A program made the position numbers and the translations under genes. This document shows positions 9,501-16,134 of a stretch of DNA of 33,627 nt, piece by piece (the stretch's first letter is position 1; each line of letters starts with the position of its first letter). Source of the DNA: Methanobacteriota archaeon. Its GTDB lineage: Archaea; Thermoplasmatota; Poseidoniia; Poseidoniales; Poseidoniaceae. Below the pieces are notes generated by a model. It did not search any database, had not been told where the DNA came from, and saw only the letters and a list, made by a program, of their open reading frames with translations. Location: positions 1 to 33,627 of the forward strand of contig JAACDG010000012.1 in the NCBI GenBank assembly GCA_009937025.1. Reading direction: 5' to 3'.

Positions 9501-9624
9501 CGATTGCGAAGGAAATCCGCTTCAAAACGATGAGCAAATGTTGGAGATATTCCCTCAGGATTTCATCGTCAGCAAAAATGCGTGTGAATTCTTTGTCCGT
9601 ACTGCACAATTTATTGATGAATGA
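6502..9624 (+). CDS. polC: DNA polymerase D large subunit DP2, N-terminal 1040 residues (ends at an in-frame TGA)
   Basis: This is most of the catalytic subunit of the archaeal replicative D-family polymerase. Recognisable segments are the N-terminal helical region, VHFAGPIRAAGGTAQALAVL, YRPSPAEIDEIVRACPIMI, the GGFRLRYGRARPSGLAAAST region (about residue 350), and a zinc-binding region near residues 860-890 (TCKKCGK ... CHH ... CGG). The frame stops at TGA (9622-9624) after FFVRTAQFIDE, then continues in the same frame with LVRYYGMEPYYNV. Intact DP2 proteins, as I remember them, read FIDE-L-L-V-(R/K)-(F/Y)-YG here, so the TGA replaces one leucine-like codon. Without the downstream piece this chain lacks both catalytic aspartates. 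Confidence 0.93.
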   Translation: MPPSDESGTKRGHNPLLGLDIERLEAEMETYHQWLDEHADEAYIIAEKARKLGYDLKEHVEIPRAADLAGRTEKLLVEYLDGYEVAEDIRKLLAEHDRETTSIMMAQSVARGFREQGHDLITAIDVGLRVGLAVLTEAVLVAPLEGISEVRLLNNIDGSQFVSVHFAGPIRAAGGTAQALAVLIADMIRRELNIGHYQPTDPEVERVKEEFGLYRGNLQYRPSPAEIDEIVRACPIMINGESTERIECSGYGRVRNIDEPRIRGGVLLVIGEGMCLKAPKIQKHTERLQVPGWDFISKFASKGKSDDNDGDESQFKSRKVPMITKFMKDIIAGRPVFGAPLQPGGFRLRYGRARPSGLAAASTNTASMLAMDDFITIGTQMKIERPGKACAITPSDDTDGPWVVLRDGRFLRLDDAKSYTAIGSQVASVWDNGELVLGYGEFMENNKKLVPAGYSNDWWASDLLEELNSEDAVAEFASIIEQPRTSFPNGIPGIHPEDAEDPGKQHIARRKWHVFLAACTVNWGQCKLLAHRFKTSIPAPHNPWFLDLPIEWVPSVLELIDQATIEPFGTSNTPPPEIEEHLQAMPLPEKRQLRIPGGVRNWSPEMMDRLRPERLDNLAEFEIPGPNLQPLTPIFAKEMPEAWAYIQHGLAKGAAMILGLRHHHDGEDLVITTGWPALLEGFGYSFEDEKPLRIVDAKTRFEERIHQLRQSQITLTEERERLEVLRQARATVRIAAETNARQRGLGIAETDEVGRQAAAQVPNPGPADPKLYLAAQIHEDDHIVDGILLQVRKISDLRWEHAAPVRIGCRMGRPEKAAPRVMNPMTHALFPIDLNGGNQRLLANAANKQSIRVQMGRRTCKKCGKESPFILCHHRLVDSDGHERVGETCGGRTKMRESDNKKRRRRGEIQTVRLDTMIEDARIRLGIDRIPRQVKCMKQIASRDQTPEAIEKGLLRAKHKLPVFRDGTVRFDMSDVPITHFTPREVGVPWQTLESLGYANDCEGNPLQNDEQMLEIFPQDFIVSKNACEFFVRTAQFIDE
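9622..9624 (+). other. In-frame TGA interrupting DP2
   Basis: The codon order is GAT GAA TGA TTG GTT CGA, with the same frame open on both sides for over 1000 and over 330 codons. A TTG, a possible start, follows immediately. No GGAGG-like site precedes that TTG. A single T-to-G change from TTA would explain the stop. Confidence 0.9.
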
Positions 9625-10623
9625 TTGGTTCGATATTATGGGATGGAGCCTTACTACAACGTCAATACGGCAGACGACTTGGTCGGCCAACTCATTTGCG
9701 CTTTAGCCCCACACACCTCTGGCGGTGTCTTGAGTCGAATCATTGGTTGGGCGGATTGTTCTGGGGGCTATGCCCACCCCTTATTCCATGCAGCGAAGCG
9801 AAGAAATTGCGACGGCGATGAAGATGCCATCATGCTCTTGATGGATGGCTTGCTTAATTTCAGCAGAGAGATTTTGCCTGCGAACAGAGGAGGGCTCATG
9901 GATGCCCCTCTGGTCCTCACCACTCGATTGAATCCGACCGAAGTTGACAAAGAAGCCCTCAACGTTGACTCCGGGTGGTTTTACAGTCGAGATTTTTACG
10001 AAACTACGCTTTCCCAACCGCATCCGAAAGAATGCGCTGAAAGGATGGACTTTGTTGAAAGACGTCTGGGCTCAGTAGCGGCAGTACGCGGATACGGCTA
10101 TACACACGATTGCCATTCTATCGACCAAGGGCCGGCTCTTTGTGCTTACAAAACCCTTGACACAATGATTGACAAAATGAACGGTCAATTAGACCTTGGA
10201 CACCGTTTACGCGCTGTTGATGTTCGTACGGTCGCCTCGAGTGTTGTTCGTTCACATTTCCTACCTGATTTACGTGGCAATCTCAACGCCTACGCTCGGC
10301 AAAAAATACGTTGTCTCAAATGTGCACATTCATATCGCCGAATGCCTGTCGCTGGGAACTGTATTCAGCCGAAAAAAGAAACAGGAAGAGGGCTTACCAG
10401 TGTCGGCGTAGAAAAGTCCGAAGGTGGATTGTGCGGTGGAAATTTGGCCTTGACTGTTTCAGAAGGCGCTGTTCGAAAGTACATCAAAGTCACTAAGCAC
10501 GTCATGGCGACCTACGGTGTCGACGTATATACAAAGCAAAACGTAGAATGGTTGTCCGATAGCGCCGACTCCTTATTCAACAACGACCGCGCCAAACAGT
10601 TATCTTTGTCCGACTTCCTCTAA
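9625..10623 (+). CDS. polC: DNA polymerase D large subunit DP2, C-terminal catalytic part
   Basis: This is the in-frame continuation of DP2. It holds the catalytic motif RRNCDGDED (Asp63 and Asp65 of this piece), corresponding to the two metal-binding aspartates of the second double-psi barrel in PolD structures. Other family segments are LAPHTSGGVLSRIIG, YKTLDTMIDKMNGQLDLGHR and VASSVVRSHFLPDLRGNLNAY. A zinc module follows (CLKC ... C ... CGG), and the C-terminal QLSLSDFL resembles a PCNA-interacting peptide. If translated separately it would have to start at the TTG at 9625, directly after the TGA. Together the pieces give about 1373 residues, slightly long for DP2. The intein site used in other DP2 genes, at RRN/CDG as I recall, is uninterrupted here. 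Confidence 0.92.
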   Translation: MVRYYGMEPYYNVNTADDLVGQLICALAPHTSGGVLSRIIGWADCSGGYAHPLFHAAKRRNCDGDEDAIMLLMDGLLNFSREILPANRGGLMDAPLVLTTRLNPTEVDKEALNVDSGWFYSRDFYETTLSQPHPKECAERMDFVERRLGSVAAVRGYGYTHDCHSIDQGPALCAYKTLDTMIDKMNGQLDLGHRLRAVDVRTVASSVVRSHFLPDLRGNLNAYARQKIRCLKCAHSYRRMPVAGNCIQPKKETGRGLTSVGVEKSEGGLCGGNLALTVSEGAVRKYIKVTKHVMATYGVDVYTKQNVEWLSDSADSLFNNDRAKQLSLSDFL

Positions 10624-10650
10624 GTCTCGAATTGGTAGTTAAAATACCAT

Positions 10651-10672
10651 GATTCCGGAATCGACTTTTTAT
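10651..10672 (+). promoter_or_regulatory. Palindrome plus TATA-like box ahead of the five-gene operon
   Basis: GATTCCGGAATC (10651-10662) is a perfect 12-bp palindrome. It abuts an AT-rich TATA-like sequence (TTTTTATG, about 10665-10672), which lies about 40 bases before the first start codon of the operon. The arrangement suggests a regulator site overlapping the BRE/TATA region. A looser repeat, GGTA-N7-TACC, lies just upstream at 10634-10648. Confidence 0.45.
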
Positions 10673-10708
10673 GAAATGAGCAGTAGAAAGGAGTAAGGGG
10701 CAACCGAA

Positions 10709-11284
10709 ATGGACGAAGCGACACTCGTGCTCAATATTATTCTCTATGTCTTGCTTCCACTTTGGGGCGTTGCCAGTATGCTTGATTGGTGGTGCCACAA
10801 ACAAACTGATATCGAGGCCACATCTGGGCTCCGTGAAGCGAATATTCATTGTTTGATGGGCGCTCAAATCGGACTTCCTTTGGTTCTCTCGCTCGTCTTT
10901 GAAGTCAATGTTCTGATTCTTCTTTTGTGTTTTGCAGCGCTGATTGCTCACGAATTCATCGCTCATTACGATGTACACTTTACGACTGGGAAACGAGAAA
11001 TCAGTATATGGGAAGTACATGCGCACAACTATTTGGCAACTCTACCCTTCTTCCTCATTCTCTTGATTATCGTACGTAAATGGGAAGTGTTCCTCGATAT
11101 GATAACCCTTGATTGGGCTGGTGGTTTTTCTTTGCAATGGCGACAAGAGCCTCTGGGAGCCTCTGGGAATTATGCAGCAATATACATTTTCACGATGTCC
11201 CTTTTAGTCGTCGGCCCCTATATTCAGGAATGGTGGCGTTGTTGGTCATATGAACGTAAACAAACTCGGGAGGCTACAGAATGA
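10709..11284 (+). CDS. Histidine-rich polytopic membrane protein, unknown function
   Basis: The protein has 191 residues and about five membrane segments (near residues 5-25, 50-68, 67-85, 108-126 and 164-185). Conserved-looking histidines cluster at membrane edges: DWWCH (H30), NIH (H47), HEFIAHYDVH (H81, H86, H90) and EVHAHNY (H104, H106). The pattern resembles an uncharacterised proteobacterial membrane family I remember with DWxxHRxxxIE and LHExTALWDV motifs. A metal-dependent membrane oxygenase or desaturase-like role is possible but unproven. It is the first gene of the five-gene operon, and its stop overlaps the ketosynthase start (ATGA). A 10-bp tandem duplication (11147-11168) lies in the loop before the last segment. 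Confidence 0.75.
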   Translation: MDEATLVLNIILYVLLPLWGVASMLDWWCHKQTDIEATSGLREANIHCLMGAQIGLPLVLSLVFEVNVLILLLCFAALIAHEFIAHYDVHFTTGKREISIWEVHAHNYLATLPFFLILLIIVRKWEVFLDMITLDWAGGFSLQWRQEPLGASGNYAAIYIFTMSLLVVGPYIQEWWRCWSYERKQTREATE

Positions 11285-12417
11285 CAGTCTACATTACCAG
11301 CACAGGTTCCTTTTTACCTGGTCCAGCGATCCAGGTCGACCAAGTTGAGAACATTCTTGGAGCAGTTCATGACAAACCCTCTTCACTCAGAGTTCAAATT
11401 CAAAAAGCAAACAAGATACAAACTCGCCATTATGCAATCGATGAAAATCAACAAACCACCCACAGCAACACAGAAATGGCAACGAATGCTGCTGAACAAT
11501 GCCTTGACCGTGCCTTTCTCAATCGCGAGAAAGTGGGCATGTTAGCCGTTGCTTCGACACAAGGAGACCTCCCTGCACCAGGTATGGCGAGCATGGTTCA
11601 GGCTGAATTAGAATTACCCGAAATCGAGATTCTTACCACTCATGGAATATGCTCATCATCCATCATGGCACTCAAAGCTGCTTGGAACAGTTTGCGTCTT
11701 GAAGAGCATGAAGCGGCTTTAGTTTTGTCAAGTGAGTTAGCCAGCAGACTTCTCAAAAAGCAACGTTATGAGGCTGCAACAACCTCGACCTTTGCTGCAA
11801 AACGAATCGATTTCAGTACCGAATTCTTGCGATGGATGCTTTCAGATGGTGCAGGCGCACTCTTGCTGCAAAACAAACCAGCTCCCAAAGGCCTCAGTTT
11901 ACGAATCGATTGGATACGAGGATTTTCTCATGCACACGCTCTCCCAACTTGTATGAGCGTTGGTTCAGCTGGCCGCCCAACCGATTCGCGAACATGGCAA
12001 GATTACAACACCTATGCAGAAGCGGAACAAGATGGAGCCCTTCTCCTTCGTCAAGACGTTCGCTTACTTGATAATCTCATGCGAATGGGTGTCGATGGCT
12101 ATTTGCGATTGGTCGAAGAAGGCGTAAGTAAACCAAGCGAAGTGGACCACTTTTTGTGCCATTACTCAAGCCATCACTTCAAAAATAAAATTCTTGAAAT
12201 GCTCAATACAGCCGGTGTTGGAATTCCCGAAGAGCGCTGGTGGACAAACCTTTACTCACGCGGAAATACCGGAGCAGCATCTCTTTTCATAATGCTTGAT
12301 GAATTTTTGCGTACCGATGAAGTAACGGTGAATGTCGGCGACAGAGTACTCTGTTTTGTTCCCGAGAGTGGACGTTTTAATACGACCTATCTCCAACTCA
12401 CGGTGGTGGAAGAATGA
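11281..12417 (+). CDS. Beta-ketoacyl-ACP synthase III-like condensing enzyme
   Basis: This is a thiolase-fold enzyme of the FabH/OleA type, 378 residues. The nucleophile region is THGICSSSIMALKAAW with Cys124. The second-half catalytic residues fit His294 in FLCHYSSHH (replacing the HQAN motif of FabH) and Asn329 in RGNTGAAS. It would condense acyl thioesters. Because archaeal membranes use isoprenoids, a housekeeping fatty-acid role is not obvious. The start ATG overlaps the stop of the previous gene and has GGGAGG eight bases upstream. The operon context with a diiron protein and an acyl desaturase suggests synthesis or tailoring of a special acyl product. Whether it acts as FabH or as a head-to-head condensing enzyme (OleA) cannot be read from the sequence alone. 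Confidence 0.88.
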   Translation: MTVYITSTGSFLPGPAIQVDQVENILGAVHDKPSSLRVQIQKANKIQTRHYAIDENQQTTHSNTEMATNAAEQCLDRAFLNREKVGMLAVASTQGDLPAPGMASMVQAELELPEIEILTTHGICSSSIMALKAAWNSLRLEEHEAALVLSSELASRLLKKQRYEAATTSTFAAKRIDFSTEFLRWMLSDGAGALLLQNKPAPKGLSLRIDWIRGFSHAHALPTCMSVGSAGRPTDSRTWQDYNTYAEAEQDGALLLRQDVRLLDNLMRMGVDGYLRLVEEGVSKPSEVDHFLCHYSSHHFKNKILEMLNTAGVGIPEERWWTNLYSRGNTGAASLFIMLDEFLRTDEVTVNVGDRVLCFVPESGRFNTTYLQLTVVEE

Positions 12418-13163
12418 ATAATGGTGACATATCAATCGAAGGCGGAGAAACCGCTCCAGCAGAAGAAAGCGTACCTGAAGGCGTCGTATTGAATCCCCAT
12501 GCACAAGTTTGTCTCCAACATTTACTTCGAGTTTGGCTTGGTTTTGAACGAGACTTGTCCAAAGTACCACTCTTGCGCCGCATTGATTTAGGCACTTTCA
12601 CCGTTGAAGACCATCAGGTGTTTTTGAGAAATATCCGCCAACAAGTTATCGAAGGTTCGCGTTGGATTACCCGAACTGCAAGCAGTTTTGACCGTAATCA
12701 TTCCGAAATACGCTCGACCATCATCAGTCATGCTGTTGATGAGCACCGAGATTACGAGATGCTTGAGAAAGATTATGTTGCATCAGGAGGTAAACTTGAA
12801 GATATTTTGAATATGGAGCGGAATATTGGTTCAGAGGCTTTACATGGATTCCTTATGCACCGTTCTTCACGTCCAAATCCAATTGACTTGCTCGGTGCCA
12901 TGTGGATAATTGAAGGATTGGGAGAAAAAATGGCTCACTCATGGGCTGAACGGATTCAAGAACTCACAGGACTTTCCGAAGACTCGACTCGATTTATGAC
13001 CTATCATGGTCATAATGACAGTGAGCATATGCAGCGCTTTTACGCAACACTTGACAGCGTTGGTGTCAATGAAGAAGCCATTGCAAGCATAGTGAAAACA
13101 GCAAAAGTGGTTGCTCGCCTGTATCGATTACAATTGGAGGAAATAGAATATGACGTCCAGTGA
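12414..13163 (+). CDS. Haem-oxygenase-like diiron (HDO) family protein
   Basis: This is an all-helical 249-residue protein of the iron-containing redox enzyme type, a superfamily that includes UndA, CADD and TenA-like folds. Candidate metal ligands appear in the expected helices: Glu80 (QQVIEGSRW), HAVDEHRDY (His106, Glu110, His111), Glu167 and His175 (WIIEGLGEKMAHSW), and HGHNDSEHM (His198, Asp202, His205). UndA-type members oxidatively decarboxylate fatty acids to terminal alkenes; others hydroxylate or cleave amino-acid substrates. Its position between a ketosynthase and a desaturase favours an acyl-chain substrate (inference). The start overlaps the ketosynthase stop as ATGA, and the next gene begins inside this one. 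The first 20 residues are acidic and probably disordered. Confidence 0.82.
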   Translation: MNNGDISIEGGETAPAEESVPEGVVLNPHAQVCLQHLLRVWLGFERDLSKVPLLRRIDLGTFTVEDHQVFLRNIRQQVIEGSRWITRTASSFDRNHSEIRSTIISHAVDEHRDYEMLEKDYVASGGKLEDILNMERNIGSEALHGFLMHRSSRPNPIDLLGAMWIIEGLGEKMAHSWAERIQELTGLSEDSTRFMTYHGHNDSEHMQRFYATLDSVGVNEEAIASIVKTAKVVARLYRLQLEEIEYDVQ

Positions 13164-14073
13164 ACCTACATTATCTCGTAAAGAGCGTCGAGCCAAACGC
13201 CGTCTTGAGAAAGCGCTGGCCAAAAACCACGGACGAATGCCAGCAACACTGAGTGATGCACTGAGTGGAGATGATAGTCTACCATTGGATTTCGAAGCCA
13301 AAGAATACTGGCTCAAAGATCTTCAAAACCCATTGCGCGTAATTATACTGCCGACATTGAAAATTCTTCTCAGCATTACACTTCACCTCACCTATTACCT
13401 CAAACGCCTTTCACCTATTCAATGGAGGGCATACAGATTTCTTCAATGGCAAATCTGCTTTTTCATGAAATATTTTGTTCGCCCGGAAGCAAACATTCTG
13501 ATTCTACGGCATTTCCAAACCGAGAGCAATCTATTGAATTTCGTTATTGACAATTCAGGAAAAGAAGGCGTTGAACCCGTACTCATTTATCCAAAAGTCA
13601 TTCAAGATTTAATGGTCCAGACCTTTGTCCACCATGACCAAGGCGTATTGATGACAATGCGTGACCTTGGTGAAATAAAAGGTGAGAATTGGCCAATTGC
13701 CGAAGCGGATTTACTATGGACAAATTGGAAACCAATCGACATTCAATACACCCTTTCGCAAAAGCGTTGGACTCAATTCCTTGATTTTGAAACAGCACAT
13801 GAATTATTCAAAACGACGTTCTGTTTTTGGCTTACAGCCAAGGAATATGAAGCCGCAATCAATTCGTTTCAATTCGACCATTCAGTCGGTTTGCGCATTG
13901 ATGAAATAATTGGCGCTGCCCATTTTGCTGACCTTGCCCATAACAGATTCCCGATGATTCTTGTTGGCCCAACCGGGCTTTCCTATCGTTTCCTCATGCA
14001 TGGCTTCTTTGTCGAACACGCCCATGCACATCTTGAACGAATGCGAGCAAACTTGGGGTTGGCAAATCGATGA
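13150..14073 (+). CDS. Unknown protein in the acyl operon
   Basis: I do not recognise this 307-residue family with confidence. The N-terminus is strongly basic (RKERRAKRRLEKALAKNHGR). A hydrophobic stretch follows at about residues 65-110 (LRVIILPTLKILLSITLHLTYYL; WQICFFMKYFV), which may be one or two membrane segments or an amphipathic surface. The C-terminal two thirds look soluble and mixed alpha/beta, with ILILRHFQTESNLLNFVIDN and, near the end, LMHGFFVEHAHAHLERM carrying three clustered histidines. The start ATG lies 14 bases inside the HDO gene, with GGAGG nine bases upstream, so synthesis is coupled. The product is probably membrane-associated and works with the flanking HDO and desaturase proteins (inference from context only). 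Confidence 0.75.
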   Translation: MTSSEPTLSRKERRAKRRLEKALAKNHGRMPATLSDALSGDDSLPLDFEAKEYWLKDLQNPLRVIILPTLKILLSITLHLTYYLKRLSPIQWRAYRFLQWQICFFMKYFVRPEANILILRHFQTESNLLNFVIDNSGKEGVEPVLIYPKVIQDLMVQTFVHHDQGVLMTMRDLGEIKGENWPIAEADLLWTNWKPIDIQYTLSQKRWTQFLDFETAHELFKTTFCFWLTAKEYEAAINSFQFDHSVGLRIDEIIGAAHFADLAHNRFPMILVGPTGLSYRFLMHGFFVEHAHAHLERMRANLGLANR

Positions 14074-14819
14074 ATTATGCCTTTCTTCTGTTCTGGTATG
14101 TCTTCATTGGCCTTGGTGTTTCACTCGGGACCCATCGATTGATTTCGCACAATTCATTTCAATCGAATCCCGTTCTCAAGTATCTCTTGGTCTATGCAGG
14201 TACGCCAGCCGGACCTCCTATTCAATGGGCACTGAATCATCGAATTCACCACAAAACCACTGATACCGCCGAAGACCCACATTCCCCATATTTCGGCGGG
14301 TTTTGGCATGCTCATTGCGGATGGTATCCCCCAACAAGCAACACATTCATCGCAATATTATATGCCTTAGCGGGCCCTATCCGTACCATAATTGACCCTT
14401 TCATCTGGAAAAAATTACCAGAAAACCTACCAAAGGATTTGGATGTTCCCTTGTTGAAATTTATGAGCCGCCGGCCGGTTAATTTCTTCTTAGCCCTCAC
14501 ACACCTCTTGCCTTTTTACCTGTTTTACATTGAATTTGGATGGCTTGGAATTGGCCTTGCACATATCATTACGGTTTTGTTTTACAACATCGGAGATTCA
14601 ATATATTCCGTTTCCCATTTAGTTGGTTCACGAGACGACCCGAATACAGAGGCTCGAAACTTTCTTCCAAGCGCTCTGCTAACGATGGGCGAGGGAAACC
14701 ATGCCGAACATCACCGTGTTCCAGGAAATGCAAGCTTTGGCGGATTTGACCCGGGTTACTTTTTCTTACGAATCATGAAAGTTATTCGTATGGTCAAATT
14801 GAAACCGCATCGCGATTAA
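14070..14819 (+). CDS. Membrane acyl-chain desaturase (delta-9 type)
   Basis: All three histidine boxes of the stearoyl-CoA/acyl-lipid desaturase family are present: THRLISH (HX4H, residues 22-27), NHRIHHKTTD (HX2HH, 57-61) and EGNHAEHHRVPG (HX2HH, near 212-217). These ligate the diiron site that inserts a double bond using O2 and reductant. Membrane segments flank boxes 1 and 3. At 249 residues it is a short, compact form: the first box comes within 25 residues of the start, so the usual first membrane pair is reduced. The start ATGA overlaps the stop of the unknown gene. It closes the five-gene operon. A desaturase for straight acyl chains is unexpected in an archaeon and suggests bacterial origin. 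Confidence 0.92.
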   Translation: MNYAFLLFWYVFIGLGVSLGTHRLISHNSFQSNPVLKYLLVYAGTPAGPPIQWALNHRIHHKTTDTAEDPHSPYFGGFWHAHCGWYPPTSNTFIAILYALAGPIRTIIDPFIWKKLPENLPKDLDVPLLKFMSRRPVNFFLALTHLLPFYLFYIEFGWLGIGLAHIITVLFYNIGDSIYSVSHLVGSRDDPNTEARNFLPSALLTMGEGNHAEHHRVPGNASFGGFDPGYFFLRIMKVIRMVKLKPHRD

Positions 14820-14897
14820 ACGTTCTTTGGCGAATTGAAACAAATAACGTATCGCTCTCATCGGCGACTTCATCAATCACCAACCCCTGGTCAACTT

Positions 14898-15734
14898 ATG
14901 CGAATCAGTCATCGAACACAAAAAGGCGAAGAAGCCTATCCTACTGAAATACCACAATTCGGCCTTGGCGTCTTTTTGATGGCTGATGACGGTGACTGCA
15001 AATCCTCTGTATTGGCTGCTCTTCATGCAGGCTACAACCATATCGATACGGCAAGCATGTATCAGAATGAACGCGACGTCGGCCGAGCGCTCAAAGAAAC
15101 GGGTATCGAACGTTCTTCAGTTTTCATCACGACAAAACTTCGACGTGGAGATGCTGTTGGATATGAAGAGGCAATCGAACAATGTAAGAAATCGCTCGAA
15201 CTCTTGGATACGGATTACATCGACCTCTATCTCGTTCATGCACCGCCTGTTGACCCTGAGCATCGCGCCCCGGTTTGGAAAGCAATGGAGTACTGCCTTG
15301 AACAAGGATGGGTCAAATCAATCGGAGTTTCGAACTATGGGGTAGCCCATTTGGATGCGATGAAGAAGTATGCCAACTATATGCCAAGTGTGAACCAAGT
15401 CGAATACAATCCTTGGCTCCAACGCCCCCACCTTAAGCAAGCAACAGAGGATGCAGGTGCCAAATTGATGGCGTATTCCCCCCTCGCCCGGGGCAAAAAA
15501 GTCGCTGACCCAAAACTTGGAGAAATCGCTCAACGGCTTAATTGCACTCCTGCTCAAGTCGCCATCAAATTCTGTTATGACCAAGGTTGCATCACGATTC
15601 CAAAGTCGAGTAACCCCTCACGCATCGTCGAGAATATCGCTTCACTCAACATTGACATTTCGAGTGAGATGGATGCGATTATCGCGTTGGAAGAAAACTA
15701 TGTTTCAGGATGGGACCCAACCACTGAACCTTGA
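14898..15734 (+). CDS. Aldo/keto reductase
   Basis: This is an NADPH-dependent (beta/alpha)8-barrel reductase of carbonyl groups. The catalytic tetrad is visible as Asp50 and Tyr55 (HIDTASMYQNE), Lys80 (FITTKL) and His114 (LVHAPPVD). Cofactor segments are YSPLARGKK and the C-terminal IPKSSNPSRIVENI. The ORF track begins at a TTG at 14835; the in-frame ATG at 14898 gives 278 residues and places the family N-terminus (IPQFGLGVF) correctly, so I prefer it. The start is 78 bases after the desaturase. A cupin gene follows 36 bases downstream, so the reductase may belong to the oxygenase cluster or extend the acyl operon. Confidence 0.9.
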   Translation: MRISHRTQKGEEAYPTEIPQFGLGVFLMADDGDCKSSVLAALHAGYNHIDTASMYQNERDVGRALKETGIERSSVFITTKLRRGDAVGYEEAIEQCKKSLELLDTDYIDLYLVHAPPVDPEHRAPVWKAMEYCLEQGWVKSIGVSNYGVAHLDAMKKYANYMPSVNQVEYNPWLQRPHLKQATEDAGAKLMAYSPLARGKKVADPKLGEIAQRLNCTPAQVAIKFCYDQGCITIPKSSNPSRIVENIASLNIDISSEMDAIIALEENYVSGWDPTTEP

Positions 15735-15770
15735 GTTAAGCCAAAATAAGAGCCACACTATCCTTTGGTT

Positions 15771-16130
15771 ATGGCGAAAATCAACATCGATGAAAAATTA
15801 ACCAAGTTTTCAGGTCACTGGTCGCCACGCGTCGTAGCAGAAATGAACGATTATCAGTTCAAACTGGTCAAAATCCAAGGTGAATTTGTCTGGCACAATC
15901 ATGTGGATACCGATGAAGTCTTCATCGTCGTCAAAGGTTCAATGGGCATAGAAATGAAACATGAAAACATCACGCTCAACGAGGGTGAAATGTATGTTGT
16001 ACCAAAAGGGGTTATGCACAAACCATATGCTATCGAAGAATGTCATGTGATGTTGGTTGAGCCACAGGGTGTCGTAAGCACCGGCGAGGAAGAAGGCGAA
16101 CTCACGGCAGAAAACGATGTTTGGGTGTGA
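15771..16130 (+). CDS. Small single-domain cupin protein
   Basis: This is a 119-residue cupin. Motif 1 reads EFVWHNHVDTDEVFIVVKG, giving two histidines and a glutamate as metal ligands. Motif 2 is GEMYVVPKGVMHKPYA, with a further histidine. Small cupins of this type are often mannose-6-phosphate isomerase-like metal-binding proteins of unassigned function. I chose the ATG at 15771 over the TTG two codons earlier. It lies between the aldo/keto reductase and the Rieske oxygenase on the same strand, with only four bases to the latter, suggesting co-expression. The C-terminus is acidic. Confidence 0.88.
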   Translation: MAKINIDEKLTKFSGHWSPRVVAEMNDYQFKLVKIQGEFVWHNHVDTDEVFIVVKGSMGIEMKHENITLNEGEMYVVPKGVMHKPYAIEECHVMLVEPQGVVSTGEEEGELTAENDVWV

Positions 16131-16134
16131 GGTT

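Noticed and set aside
9600-9650. Intein or selenocysteine at the DP2 TGA
   Set aside because: There is no intein sequence, and the known intein site NCDG lies about 60 codons downstream intact; no hairpin resembling a SECIS element was recognised and cysteine is not expected at this position.
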